A DNA stretch of 16,242 nucleotides, taken from positions 1 through 16,242 of the forward strand of contig CAZWUW010000066.1 of assembly GCA_964636895.1 (NCBI GenBank). The letters are read 5' to 3'. The stretch comes from CAZWUW01 sp964636895. Its GTDB lineage: Bacteria; Bacillota; Thermincolia; Thermincolales; CAZWUW01. The notes under the pieces are model-generated. The model made no database searches. It was not told the DNA's origin and saw only the letters and a program-made list of their open reading frames with translations. Shown piece by piece: positions 1 through 6,252 of this stretch. Within the stretch, counting starts at the first letter, position 1. Every line of letters starts with the position of its first letter. Position numbers and translations under genes: made by a program.

Positions 1-573
1 CGGGTGCTCTGCTGCTCGGTGGTCAGCCGCCGCATAACCGTCGACAACCATTTTCAGTTCCCCGGTATCAGGGTTAAATAGCAGGCCATGTACCGGAATC
101 ACCGCCGGTATCAACGGATGCGCCCTGATTGCCGCCACCGCCTCGGCCACATTTTCTTCGGAATCACGGAAACCGCCCAGCCATTCCACCGGATCAACTT
201 TGGCTATCGCCTCCTCCGCAATGCCGTATTCCCGCATACGCCGGACCAAAACCTCCCGGTCCACCCGGGACATGCCGCAATCCAGGTGTCCAATAACCAG
301 CAGTTCTTTGACATTCAGCAGATATACCGCCGCTGCCAGGCTTCTGATGACATCTTCGCTGCCGGGCCGGATACGGTTGCCGGCATTTTTGATTACTTTA
401 GCATCCCCCCGCCCAATGCCCAGCGCCGGTTCCAAAAAATCTACCAGCCTGGTATCCATACAAGTGAAAACAGCAACCTGCCGGCGCGGTGTGTGGTGCA
501 TTCTCTCGGCTGCTTTAGCGCCGTATTCCTGTACAAAAAGACGGTTCGCCAGAAGTACCTCCTGCAGAATCAT
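1..573 (-). CDS. Beta-class carbonic anhydrase, C-terminus cut by window edge
   Basis: Interconverts CO2 and bicarbonate with a zinc centre in the cytoplasm. Reading the minus strand from ATG at 573 gives 191 codons that stay open to base 1. The beta-class zinc ligands are visible: Cys38 in FTCMDTRL with the Asp40/Arg42 dyad, and His96 and Cys99 in GHLDCG. The stretch KNAGNRIRP (62-70) is also typical of the family. The frame stays open upstream, and a TTG at about 591 is an alternative start, but the ATG has a GGGGG stretch about 12 nt upstream and gives the usual N-terminus. Its neighbour on the left is unseen; on the right it follows the terminator of the DUF2318 region, so it is probably transcribed alone from its own promoter. 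Family assignment is secure; the physiological role (CO2 supply for carboxylation or acetogenesis) is inferred. Confidence 0.93.
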   Translation of the reverse strand, partial: MILQEVLLANRLFVQEYGAKAAERMHHTPRRQVAVFTCMDTRLVDFLEPALGIGRGDAKVIKNAGNRIRPGSEDVIRSLAAAVYLLNVKELLVIGHLDCGMSRVDREVLVRRMREYGIAEEAIAKVDPVEWLGGFRDSEENVAEAVAAIRAHPLIPAVIPVHGLLFNPDTGELKMVVDGYAAADHRAAEHP

Positions 574-601
574 GCTGCCATCGCCCCCTACCAAACTTAA
601 C

Positions 602-624
602 AGTATAATTAAAACAATTATACT
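602..624. repeat. Perfect 9-5-9 inverted repeat in the carbonic anhydrase 5' region
   Basis: Arms AGTATAATT (602-610) and AATTATACT (616-624) are perfectly complementary around AAAAC. The repeat overlaps the -10 hexamer and the probable transcription start of the carbonic anhydrase gene, so an operator is as likely as an RNA hairpin. Confidence 0.6.
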
Positions 625-646
625 ACAGCCGTAGTTTCCATTACAA
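617..646 (-). promoter_or_regulatory. Probable promoter of the carbonic anhydrase gene
   Basis: On the minus strand, TTGTAA (641-646) and a perfect TATAAT (617-622) are separated by 18 bp, about 45 bp before the ATG. Between them lies a short dyad, ACTAC-N4-GTAGT (622-635), whose arms resemble the half-sites of the BlaI-type operators elsewhere in the window. Confidence 0.5.
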
Positions 647-682
647 GTAGCGGCGGGCAAAAGCAGGCAATAGCAGGCAAAG

Positions 683-703
683 AAAAAAGGGACCTGCGTC
701 CCT
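683..703 (-). terminator. Rho-independent terminator after the Gly/Cys-rich protein gene
   Basis: On the minus strand, AGGGAC, loop GCAG and GTCCCT are followed by TTTTTT. It starts one base after the stop codon at 705 and closes the DUF2318/ABC transporter region. Confidence 0.85.
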
Positions 704-704
704 G

Positions 705-1256
705 TTATTTAATCACATATAAAGCTTCGCCCTTAAAACCGTAACTTCTGAGCATCTGATTATTGGCATCGTAAATATCAACCTGAATATGGCAGCCGTA
801 ATCTTTGGCCTTGACTACAACGTTTTTGTTGCCCGTTTCTTTAACAAAGGCCGCCAGCCCCTGCTTTTCCAGGTCAGCCAGGGTAACGCCCGCCTGCTGC
901 AGGATACTGCCGCCGCTGCCGCCGCCACCGCCACAACCGCCGGCACTGCCGCTGCCACATCCCCCGGCACTACCGCTGGCCCCGCCGCCGGCACTGCCGC
1001 CGCAGCCGCTACCGGCCGCGCCTCCAGCCGCGCCACCGGCGGTATTGCCATTGGTCGCGGTATATTCCGCATTGTAATAAGCGCCAAAATACTTGCTCAT
1101 TTCAGCATTGGCCTGCTGCCTGGCATACATTACAGTGCCAGACAGTATACCCACGGTGAGTAAACCAAGAAAAGCAACAGTGTAAAACCGGTTTTTCTTT
1201 CTGAGCCTGGTCAGTTCCTCCTGCACTTCCTGGGGAACTACGAAGTCATCATTCAT
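705..1256 (-). CDS. Single-pass membrane protein with Gly/Cys-rich linker and YGCHIQ motif
   Basis: Unknown function, 183 aa. Visible parts: a charged cytoplasmic N-terminus (1-24), one membrane segment (about 25-45), an outside region with a low-complexity Gly/Ala/Ser/Cys stretch (about 71-117) holding Cys85, Cys100 and Cys108 and the internal repeat GSAGGCG (95-101, 103-109), then a conserved C-terminal block with Cys155 in DYGCHIQVDIY and SYGFKGEALYVIK. The C-terminal block is clearly homologous to the 140-aa protein at 5109-5531, which has no Gly-rich linker. ATG has GAGGAGG upstream. It is the last gene after a DUF2318-like gene, 27 nt away, and shares that gene's operator-bearing promoter. 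The extracytoplasmic Cys-rich linker suggests metal binding or a redox role, which is inference. Expression and homology to its paralogue argue that the GC-rich frame is real coding sequence. Confidence 0.85.
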   Translation of the reverse strand: MNDDFVVPQEVQEELTRLRKKNRFYTVAFLGLLTVGILSGTVMYARQQANAEMSKYFGAYYNAEYTATNGNTAGGAAGGAAGSGCGGSAGGGASGSAGGCGSGSAGGCGGGGGSGGSILQQAGVTLADLEKQGLAAFVKETGNKNVVVKAKDYGCHIQVDIYDANNQMLRSYGFKGEALYVIK

Positions 1257-1283
1257 GGTCAGTCCTCCTCGTCAAGATAACTT

Positions 1284-1883
1284 TTACAGCGGTCTTGGCT
1301 GCCAGCTCTTCAACATATTTTCGTCAAGCACCAGCTTATTGCCTTCAACAGTATACTTTACGGTTTCCGGCGGGTATTTCATGCAACCGCCTGAAATGCC
1401 CTGCAGGCTTTCCAAATCCCATCTGGTGTCACAGGCATTACAGGCCAGTTGGTTTCCTTCTATCCGGAAACTGGTGCCGCTGCAAGGCTCACATAAACTG
1501 GTAGCCAGAACCACATTGCCTTTGGGTGAGACATAGACCAACATGGGTAAATAATTAAAAGGAGTGTCATTGGCCAGTTTGAAAGAAACCCCGGGAACAT
1601 CAAAAGTGACCATTTGCTTTTCTTTTACCGTCTTTAAATCCACGGTCACCTTGCCACCCGATATTTCGGCCGGAATTTTGCTCATCTGTAGGGTACCGGC
1701 AGCATAATTCACGGCACCGGCATTGTAAAGTCCCGCATCTGCACTGCTCTTGGAATTAGTATAATAGTAGACCGCAGCCGCAACAACGATTATTCCTACT
1801 AATCCGATAAAAAAATACTTCTTTACTCCCCCGCCGTTGCTGCCTTCATTGGTAAATTTAGCCCGTTTATCTGTATGACTCAT
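1284..1883 (-). CDS. DUF2318 (FtrD-like) membrane-anchored Cys-rich protein, copy 2
   Basis: 199 aa with a cytoplasmic N-terminus, one membrane segment (about 23-41) and an outward-facing domain. Five cysteines are conserved with copy 1: CEPC (131, 134), CNAC (148, 151) and Cys167 in SGGCMKYPPE. This matches the DUF2318 family (membrane iron-sulfur containing protein FtrD-like), whose members occur with FTR1/FetM iron permeases and with FtsX-type ABC transporters in iron-uptake clusters. ATG has GGGAG 8 nt upstream. It is the first gene of a two-gene unit with the 705-1256 gene, behind its own promoter and operator, separated by a terminator from the ABC genes. The paralogue at 5564-6160 differs mainly in the linker after the membrane segment. 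Role in iron or other metal redox handling outside the membrane is inferred from the family. Confidence 0.88.
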   Translation of the reverse strand: MSHTDKRAKFTNEGSNGGGVKKYFFIGLVGIIVVAAAVYYYTNSKSSADAGLYNAGAVNYAAGTLQMSKIPAEISGGKVTVDLKTVKEKQMVTFDVPGVSFKLANDTPFNYLPMLVYVSPKGNVVLATSLCEPCSGTSFRIEGNQLACNACDTRWDLESLQGISGGCMKYPPETVKYTVEGNKLVLDENMLKSWQPRPL

Positions 1884-1932
1884 CTTCTCAGCTCCCTATA
1901 TTTAAGTTTAGTATTTGCGTAACACTATAAAT

Positions 1933-1961
1933 ATAATACTATATCGTAGTACTACGGTCAA
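1933..1961 (-). promoter_or_regulatory. Sigma-A-type promoter of the second DUF2318 unit
   Basis: On the minus strand, TTGACC (1956-1961), a 17-bp spacer and TATTAT (1933-1938) lie about 50 bp before the ATG at 1883. The -35 lies inside a BlaI-type dyad, so a bound repressor would block polymerase. Confidence 0.75.
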
Positions 1962-1966
1962 TAGTA
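1937..1966. promoter_or_regulatory. Predicted BlaI-type operator 2 (double dyad)
   Basis: TACTACGGTCAATAGTA (1950-1966) is a TACTA-N7-TAGTA dyad identical at 16 of 17 positions to the site in front of the blaI-like gene. A second overlapping dyad, TACTA-N5-TAGTA (1937-1951), fills the promoter spacer, and the junction forms the perfect palindrome CGTAGTACTACG (1945-1956). Three half-sites side by side suggest cooperative binding of repressor dimers. Confidence 0.7.
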
Positions 1967-1980
1967 CATTTTTGCCCTCT

Positions 1981-2014
1981 AAAAAGAAAGAACCCCGTGT
2001 TTGTTAACACGCGG
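1981..2014 (-). terminator. Probable terminator after the second permease gene
   Basis: On the minus strand, CGTGTT (arm 2011-2006), loop AACA and AACACG (2001-1996) are followed by GGG and the T-rich run TTCTTTCTTTTT. It separates the ABC transporter genes from the second DUF2318 unit. The T-run is interrupted, so termination may be partial. Confidence 0.6.
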
Positions 2015-2041
2015 CCCATAATATTTAGTTGAGCGGTTTAC

Positions 2042-3208
2042 TTATATAAACCGCAAGGCTTCTGCCGGGTCAAGCCTGGATGCCTTGGTCGCCGGATAAA
2101 TGCTGGCCAGCACGCCCACAGCCACCGCCAGTACAATAACCCCGATGCCCATCAGCGGATTCCAAGATATGTCCAACTTTACGCTATCCATAAACGGTGC
2201 CGCCACAACGGCCACGCCCATACCGGCCAGGTAGCCGATAATACCGCTCAGACCGCTGACAATCCCGGCCTCCAACAAAATAATTCGCATGACATGGCTT
2301 TTACGAAAGCCAATAGCGCGAAAAATACCAATTTCCCTGGTGCGCTCGTTAACCGAGGACATCATGGTAGTCATGACAATCAACGACCCTATTAACAACA
2401 TAATCAGCGATACCACCAGCGAAAACTTGGCAAACCTCTCCACCAGCTCTTTTCTGGCTTCGGTGGCTTCCTTGACCTGTTTTACCCGGGCCTCAGGCAA
2501 TTGTTTGGCAATCTCCCCGATAATCCGGTTCATCATTATTTCATCCCGTTCGGTATTAATCTCCACAAAACTGTAAATATCTTCTTTTTTCAGCAGTTTT
2601 TGTGCCGGTTCCATTTTCATAAAGACGATACTGTCCTCATCAGCTCCGGTTTCATCCAATACACCGGCAACCCTGAACGGCGTTCCTTTAATCATGATTT
2701 CTTCGCCCGGTTGTGTTTTGAGCACCATCCCCAGCCGGCTCCCGATTAACACCTCATTATCCGCTGCCGGTTGTTTGCCCCCGGGCACAATGGTCCACCA
2801 GTTTCTGATTTTCAGTTCAGCCGGAAAATCAATACCAACTACCAGAATCTTTTTTTTGTCGATTTCCACCGCCCCCAGGACTTTTGGCGAAATCACCCGC
2901 ACTTTGTCAATATCCTTTATTTTTTTAATCTCTGCCACAGCCGATTCATGAATCTCACCGACGTCATAGGACACCCCGGAGGCTACAGTAATACCGCCGA
3001 CAGCAAAAGACAGGGTATTGGTCTTGGGGGTTACCGCCACTTTCAGACCGGCTTCCTGAAACTTCTTGTTCATGCCGGTTTCCATCGATGAAGTAATGGT
3101 AAACAAGGTCACTACGGTGGCGATACCAAAAACCATACCAAAAACCATGAAGATCATTTTGGTTTTGCGCCGGCGCAAATTGTTAATGGCAATATCTTTT
3201 AACTGCAT
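2042..3208 (-). CDS. FtsX/MacB-like ABC transporter permease, copy 2
   Basis: 388 aa with the layout of MacB-type permeases: N-terminal LRRRKTKM, first membrane segment (about 18-40), a large extracytoplasmic core domain (about 45-260), and three C-terminal membrane segments (about 262-290, 315-342, 350-375). The signature ERTREIGIFRAIGFRKSHVM after the second segment is the FtsX coupling region, and the end reads YPATKASRLDPAEALRFI. ATG has AGGAGGG 6 nt upstream, the RBS overlapping the stop codon of the ATPase gene, so the two are translationally linked. It probably forms a heterodimer with the permease at 3935-5092. The substrate is not readable from sequence; in Campylobacter iron clusters two similar permeases and one ATPase lie beside a DUF2318 protein. 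Confidence 0.93.
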   Translation of the reverse strand: MQLKDIAINNLRRRKTKMIFMVFGMVFGIATVVTLFTITSSMETGMNKKFQEAGLKVAVTPKTNTLSFAVGGITVASGVSYDVGEIHESAVAEIKKIKDIDKVRVISPKVLGAVEIDKKKILVVGIDFPAELKIRNWWTIVPGGKQPAADNEVLIGSRLGMVLKTQPGEEIMIKGTPFRVAGVLDETGADEDSIVFMKMEPAQKLLKKEDIYSFVEINTERDEIMMNRIIGEIAKQLPEARVKQVKEATEARKELVERFAKFSLVVSLIMLLIGSLIVMTTMMSSVNERTREIGIFRAIGFRKSHVMRIILLEAGIVSGLSGIIGYLAGMGVAVVAAPFMDSVKLDISWNPLMGIGVIVLAVAVGVLASIYPATKASRLDPAEALRFI

Positions 3209-3219
3209 TTTTAACCCTC

Positions 3220-3918
3220 CTAAACAACTGCACGCTTCTTAGCCGGCTCGCCTTTGTCCAGCAAGCCGTCGCGAATAAAAACTGCCCGCTGGACATGAGT
3301 CATACATTCAGGATTATGGGTAACCATGATAATGGTCTGCCCTTCTTTGTTTAAGGTTTTAAAAAGGCCCATAATTTCTTCCCCGGTCTTACTGTCCAAT
3401 GCACCGGTAGGTTCATCGGCAAATAAAATAGGCGGGTTGTTTACAATGGCCCGGGCAATAGCCACCCGTTCCTGTTCACCACCGGATAACTGGTTTGGCA
3501 GCCGGTCAAGTTTATTGCCGAGACCTACCTTTTCCAATACATTTTTGGCCATTTGATACTGCTCCTTATTGGAACGCCGGGTAATAGCCAGTGGCAGCAT
3601 CACATTCTCAGCGGCTGTCAAATAAGGAATCAATTGAAACTGCTGGAACACAAAGCCCAGATACTCACTCCGGAAGTCGGCGCGTTTCTCCGAAGGAAGC
3701 TGGTATACCGGTATTTCGTCAATAATAATTCCACCTTCGGTTGGCGGGTTCATTGCGCCTAGCATGGTCAACAGAGTACTCTTGCCGGAACCGGAGGGAC
3801 CCATCAGGGCAATAAACTCCCCTTCCTCTACGGTCAGACTGACACCGCCTAATGCCACCACTTTGCCTTCTCCGCCATTGTATACCTTGGTCACGTTTTT
3901 TACTTCAATCAAACTCAC
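3220..3918 (-). CDS. ABC transporter ATP-binding subunit of the MacB/LolD type
   Basis: 232 aa, standard length for this class. All ATPase motifs are present: Walker A GPSGSGKST (40-48), Q-loop Gln92 in FQQF, signature LSGGEQERVA (144-153), Walker B ILFADEP (164-170), D-loop ALDS and switch His201. The signature has Glu where Gln is commoner (LSGGQ), a mild deviation. The start is GTG with a GGGGGTGGAG stretch just upstream. It lies between the two permease genes with gaps of 11 nt (to the downstream permease) and 16 nt, so it is in the same operon and should power both. Such MacB-like systems often act by mechanotransmission on extracytoplasmic partners rather than by moving a small substrate across the membrane; that would fit the outward-facing DUF2318 and YGCHIQ proteins, but it is inference. 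Confidence 0.95.
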   Translation of the reverse strand: MSLIEVKNVTKVYNGGEGKVVALGGVSLTVEEGEFIALMGPSGSGKSTLLTMLGAMNPPTEGGIIIDEIPVYQLPSEKRADFRSEYLGFVFQQFQLIPYLTAAENVMLPLAITRRSNKEQYQMAKNVLEKVGLGNKLDRLPNQLSGGEQERVAIARAIVNNPPILFADEPTGALDSKTGEEIMGLFKTLNKEGQTIIMVTHNPECMTHVQRAVFIRDGLLDKGEPAKKRAVV

Positions 3919-3934
3919 TGCTCTCCACCCCCTG

Positions 3935-5092
3935 TTATATAAACCGCAACGCTTCCACCGGATCCTGCCGCGACGCCTGAACAGCCGGGAAAAGGCTGGC
4001 TAAAAGCCCTATCACGAGAGCCAGGCCAATCGCCGCCAGGCCAATAAATAAATCCCATTTAATCGCCACATCCATTTGGGCAATCACCGGGGCGGCAAAC
4101 TTTGCTGTGCCCATACCAATCAGATACCCGGCAAATCCGCCGATAATGCTCACTACTGCCGCTTCCAACAGGATTATACCCATGACATGGCTCTGTCTGA
4201 AGCCGATCGCCCGAAATATGCCAATTTCCCTGGTGCGTTCGTTCACAGAAGAAATCATCGTAATCAACACCACCAGTGAACCAATAGCCAGCACAATACC
4301 GGAAACCGCCAGGGCCATATTCGAGAACCGGTCTACAAAGTCCTTTCTGGCTTGTACCACCTCTTTAATCGCAGTGGCTTTGGCTTCCGGCAGCTTTTCG
4401 GAAATCTGCAGAACTATTTCTTCAATAGGACATGTACTGCAAAGGGCGCTTACTTCCAGAAAACTCAGCTTGTCTTTTTTTCCCAGCATTTGCTGGGCGA
4501 CAGTCAGGTCCATAAATATCACGGCATCTTCCTGACCACCCAGTTCATTCAATACTCCGCCCACCTTAAACTCTTTCCCGTTCAGCATGACTTCATCGCC
4601 AGGCTTTTTATTTAACTCCCGGGCAATATGTGCGCCAAGTAAAATTTCATCCGACTGGCTCGGTTTTCGACCGTCAACCTTCCACCAGCGTTTCATCCGC
4701 AACTCATTTTCCCACTGCACACCCATCACCAGCTTGTCCCGGCCATCGGTCTTCATGGCCCCTAGCAGTTTCGGGGCAATAATGGCAATGTTTTCGTCAT
4801 TTTTTATGGACATAATTTTGGGGATGGCGGACATATCAAGTTCTTTAGCATTGTTGGCCACATCAGCCGCACTGACGCCGCCGTAAGACAACGACAGGTC
4901 ATCGGTATGCGGTACTATCGTCATATTGGCCCCGATCTGGTCAAATTTGTCCGCTATTTCCGTTTCCATGGCAGTAGTTATAGTGTACAGGGCCACAATG
5001 GTTGCTATCCCGATTACCATGCCAATTACCAGGAAAGCCATTTTGGCTTTGCGCCGGCGCAGGTCATTAAAAGCTATGTTGTAAAGCTTCAT
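3935..5092 (-). CDS. FtsX/MacB-like ABC transporter permease, copy 1
   Basis: 385 aa from ATG at 5092 (MKLYNIAFNDLRRRKAKM), chosen because it aligns with the start of the paralogous permease and follows the previous stop codon by 16 nt; a longer frame up to 5146 would overlap the upstream gene and has no better RBS. Layout as in copy 2: one N-terminal membrane segment, extracytoplasmic core, three C-terminal membrane segments, and the NERTREIGIFRAIGFRQSHVM coupling region. The core domain has Cys residues in the sequence CSTCP that copy 2 lacks, which could be a disulfide or metal site. It is probably the heterodimer partner of copy 2. The end QASRQDPVEALRFI is nearly the same as in copy 2, pointing to an old duplication. 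Confidence 0.93.
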   Translation of the reverse strand: MKLYNIAFNDLRRRKAKMAFLVIGMVIGIATIVALYTITTAMETEIADKFDQIGANMTIVPHTDDLSLSYGGVSAADVANNAKELDMSAIPKIMSIKNDENIAIIAPKLLGAMKTDGRDKLVMGVQWENELRMKRWWKVDGRKPSQSDEILLGAHIARELNKKPGDEVMLNGKEFKVGGVLNELGGQEDAVIFMDLTVAQQMLGKKDKLSFLEVSALCSTCPIEEIVLQISEKLPEAKATAIKEVVQARKDFVDRFSNMALAVSGIVLAIGSLVVLITMISSVNERTREIGIFRAIGFRQSHVMGIILLEAAVVSIIGGFAGYLIGMGTAKFAAPVIAQMDVAIKWDLFIGLAAIGLALVIGLLASLFPAVQASRQDPVEALRFI

Positions 5093-5108
5093 TCTTACGG
5101 CCACCACC

Positions 5109-5531
5109 TTACTTGATTTCATACAAGACTTTGCCCTGATATCCATAACTTTTGATCAATTTGTTCTTGCTATTATAAATATCGATCTGTATATGACAAC
5201 CGTAGTCCGTCACTTTGGCCGTAACTGTCTGATGTCCACCCTCGGTCTGGAACTTGGCCAGCGCAACATCGGCCAGTATTTGTACCCGGTCGCCGGACGA
5301 CACCTGACGCGGACTGCCGCAACAGGAAGTCCCACCGTTATATTCACACTTGGCACCGGCGGCATGCTCTGCGGCACTGACTACCCATGGCCGGTGATAG
5401 AGATATAAACCGACTGTTAACACCAGTATTATACACAGGATTATTCCACTAATCCAGATATAAAGCCGGTCTTTTTTTCGCAGGCGCTGTAACTCAGCAT
5501 CTGTCTCTGGCGCAACATGGAATTCCTCCAT
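5109..5531 (-). CDS. Single-pass membrane protein with YGCHIQ motif, copy 1
   Basis: 140 aa, function unknown. Charged N-terminus with LQRLRKKDRLY (14-24), one membrane segment (about 25-46), an outside region with Cys62 and a Cys70-Cys71 pair, and a C-terminal block with Cys112 in DYGCHIQIDIY followed by LIKSYGYQGKVLYEIK. That block matches the end of the 183-aa protein at 705-1256, which carries a Gly/Cys-rich linker in place of the short one here. ATG has GGGGG 8 nt upstream. It lies 32 nt after the first DUF2318 gene and 16 nt before the first permease gene. Being always next to DUF2318 in this window, it is probably its partner, perhaps in metal binding or thiol redox; no family name is recognised. 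Confidence 0.85.
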   Translation of the reverse strand: MEEFHVAPETDAELQRLRKKDRLYIWISGIILCIILVLTVGLYLYHRPWVVSAAEHAAGAKCEYNGGTSCCGSPRQVSSGDRVQILADVALAKFQTEGGHQTVTAKVTDYGCHIQIDIYNSKNKLIKSYGYQGKVLYEIK

Positions 5532-5563
5532 TTTTTATTCCCCCAGTCAGAGGGCCAAGTCTT

Positions 5564-6160
5564 TTAAAATGGCCTTGGCTGCCACTGTTTGAGCCTGGCT
5601 TCATCAAGAACTATTTTGTCGCCCTCAGCTTTATATTCTAGTACTTCCGGCGGGTGGTCCGGGCAACCGCCCTGAATCCCCTTTAACCTCTCGAGGTCCC
5701 AGGTAGTCCCGCAGCTGTTGCAAACCAGGGTATCATTGCTTATCGAAAACTCTGTCCCGCTGCAGGGTTCACACAAACTGGCGGCGACAATCACATTGCC
5801 AATCGGGGATACGTAAGCCAGTATCGGTAAGTAATCAAAACTTGTACCGTTAGCCAGCGCAAATTTTATACCGGGCACATCAAAAGTAACCAGCTTTTTG
5901 TTTTTTATATCGTCCAGTTTGAGCGTCACTTTACCCCCTGAAAACTCTACCGGAACTTTTTCCGTTTGCAGGGTCTTACCTGCATAACTGACACCATCGA
6001 CTTTAATTGCCCAGGGCGGACCGGCCGGTTTGCGCAAAGCAAAAAAAGCGCCCACCACCACAATGGCAAAACCCAGCACGCCAATTAAAAAGTAAGTGCC
6101 GGCCTTGCTTTTGGGTTGATTTTCGTTGACAAATCTGTCTCTTTTTTCCTCACGGCTCAT
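5564..6160 (-). CDS. DUF2318 (FtrD-like) membrane-anchored Cys-rich protein, copy 1
   Basis: 198 aa: short cytoplasmic N-terminus, membrane segment (about 22-42), outward-facing domain with CEPC (130, 133), CNSC (147, 150) and Cys166 in QGGCPDHPPE. The spacing of the Cys pairs and the sequence around them match the DUF2318/FtrD-like family linked to iron transport. ATG has AAGGAGG 10 nt upstream. It is the first gene of the transporter unit (DUF2318, YGCHIQ protein, permease, ATPase, permease), behind a terminator and a BlaI-type dyad, so it starts a separately regulated transcript. It shares most of its outer domain with the paralogue at 1284-1883. Transport of ferrous or ferric iron by this unit is inferred from the family; an FTR1 permease and P19 are not in the window. 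Confidence 0.9.
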   Translation of the reverse strand: MSREEKRDRFVNENQPKSKAGTYFLIGVLGFAIVVVGAFFALRKPAGPPWAIKVDGVSYAGKTLQTEKVPVEFSGGKVTLKLDDIKNKKLVTFDVPGIKFALANGTSFDYLPILAYVSPIGNVIVAASLCEPCSGTEFSISNDTLVCNSCGTTWDLERLKGIQGGCPDHPPEVLEYKAEGDKIVLDEARLKQWQPRPF

Positions 6161-6194
6161 GACATTACTACCTCCTTAAAATATTAGCTGCGTC

Positions 6195-6215
6195 CCTACT
6201 AAGCATCGTAGTAGG
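6195..6215. promoter_or_regulatory. Predicted BlaI-type operator 3
   Basis: Perfect 7-7-7 dyad: CCTACTA (6195-6201), N7, TAGTAGG (6209-6215), about 35 bp before the DUF2318 start. It contains the same TACTA-N7-TAGTA core as the sites in front of the blaI-like gene and the second DUF2318 unit. On the minus strand a possible promoter, TTGAAC (6217-6222), 17-bp spacer, TAGTAG, would place the dyad between and over the core hexamers; the -10 is weak. Confidence 0.65.
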
Positions 6216-6222
6216 CAGGTTC

Positions 6223-6252
6223 AAAAAAGCGCCAGTACTTTTTGGGTACTGG
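6223..6252 (-). terminator. Rho-independent terminator after the M56 peptidase gene
   Basis: On the minus strand, CCAGTAC (6252-6246), a 7-nt loop and GTACTGG (6238-6232) are followed by CGC and TTTTTT. It abuts the stop codon at 6253 and separates the regulatory pair from the transporter genes. Confidence 0.75.

Noticed and set aside
88..634. Plus-strand open frames of 170 and 144 codons over the left end
   Set aside because: They are shadows of the carbonic anhydrase frame on the minus strand, which shows all zinc ligands; the plus-strand translations show no family pattern or RBS.
899..1050. GC-rich, repeated CCGCCGCTG-type sequence as a satellite, CRISPR-like or RiPP core array
   Set aside because: Units are irregular and the minus-strand frame reads as a Gly/Ala/Ser/Cys linker between a membrane segment and a conserved C-terminal block, so the repetition is codon-level low complexity inside a protein and not a precursor peptide end.
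5093..5146. N-terminal extension of the first permease (start at 5146)
   Set aside because: It would overlap the end of the YGCHIQ protein gene and add residues absent in the paralogous permease; ATG at 5092 matches the paralogue's start.
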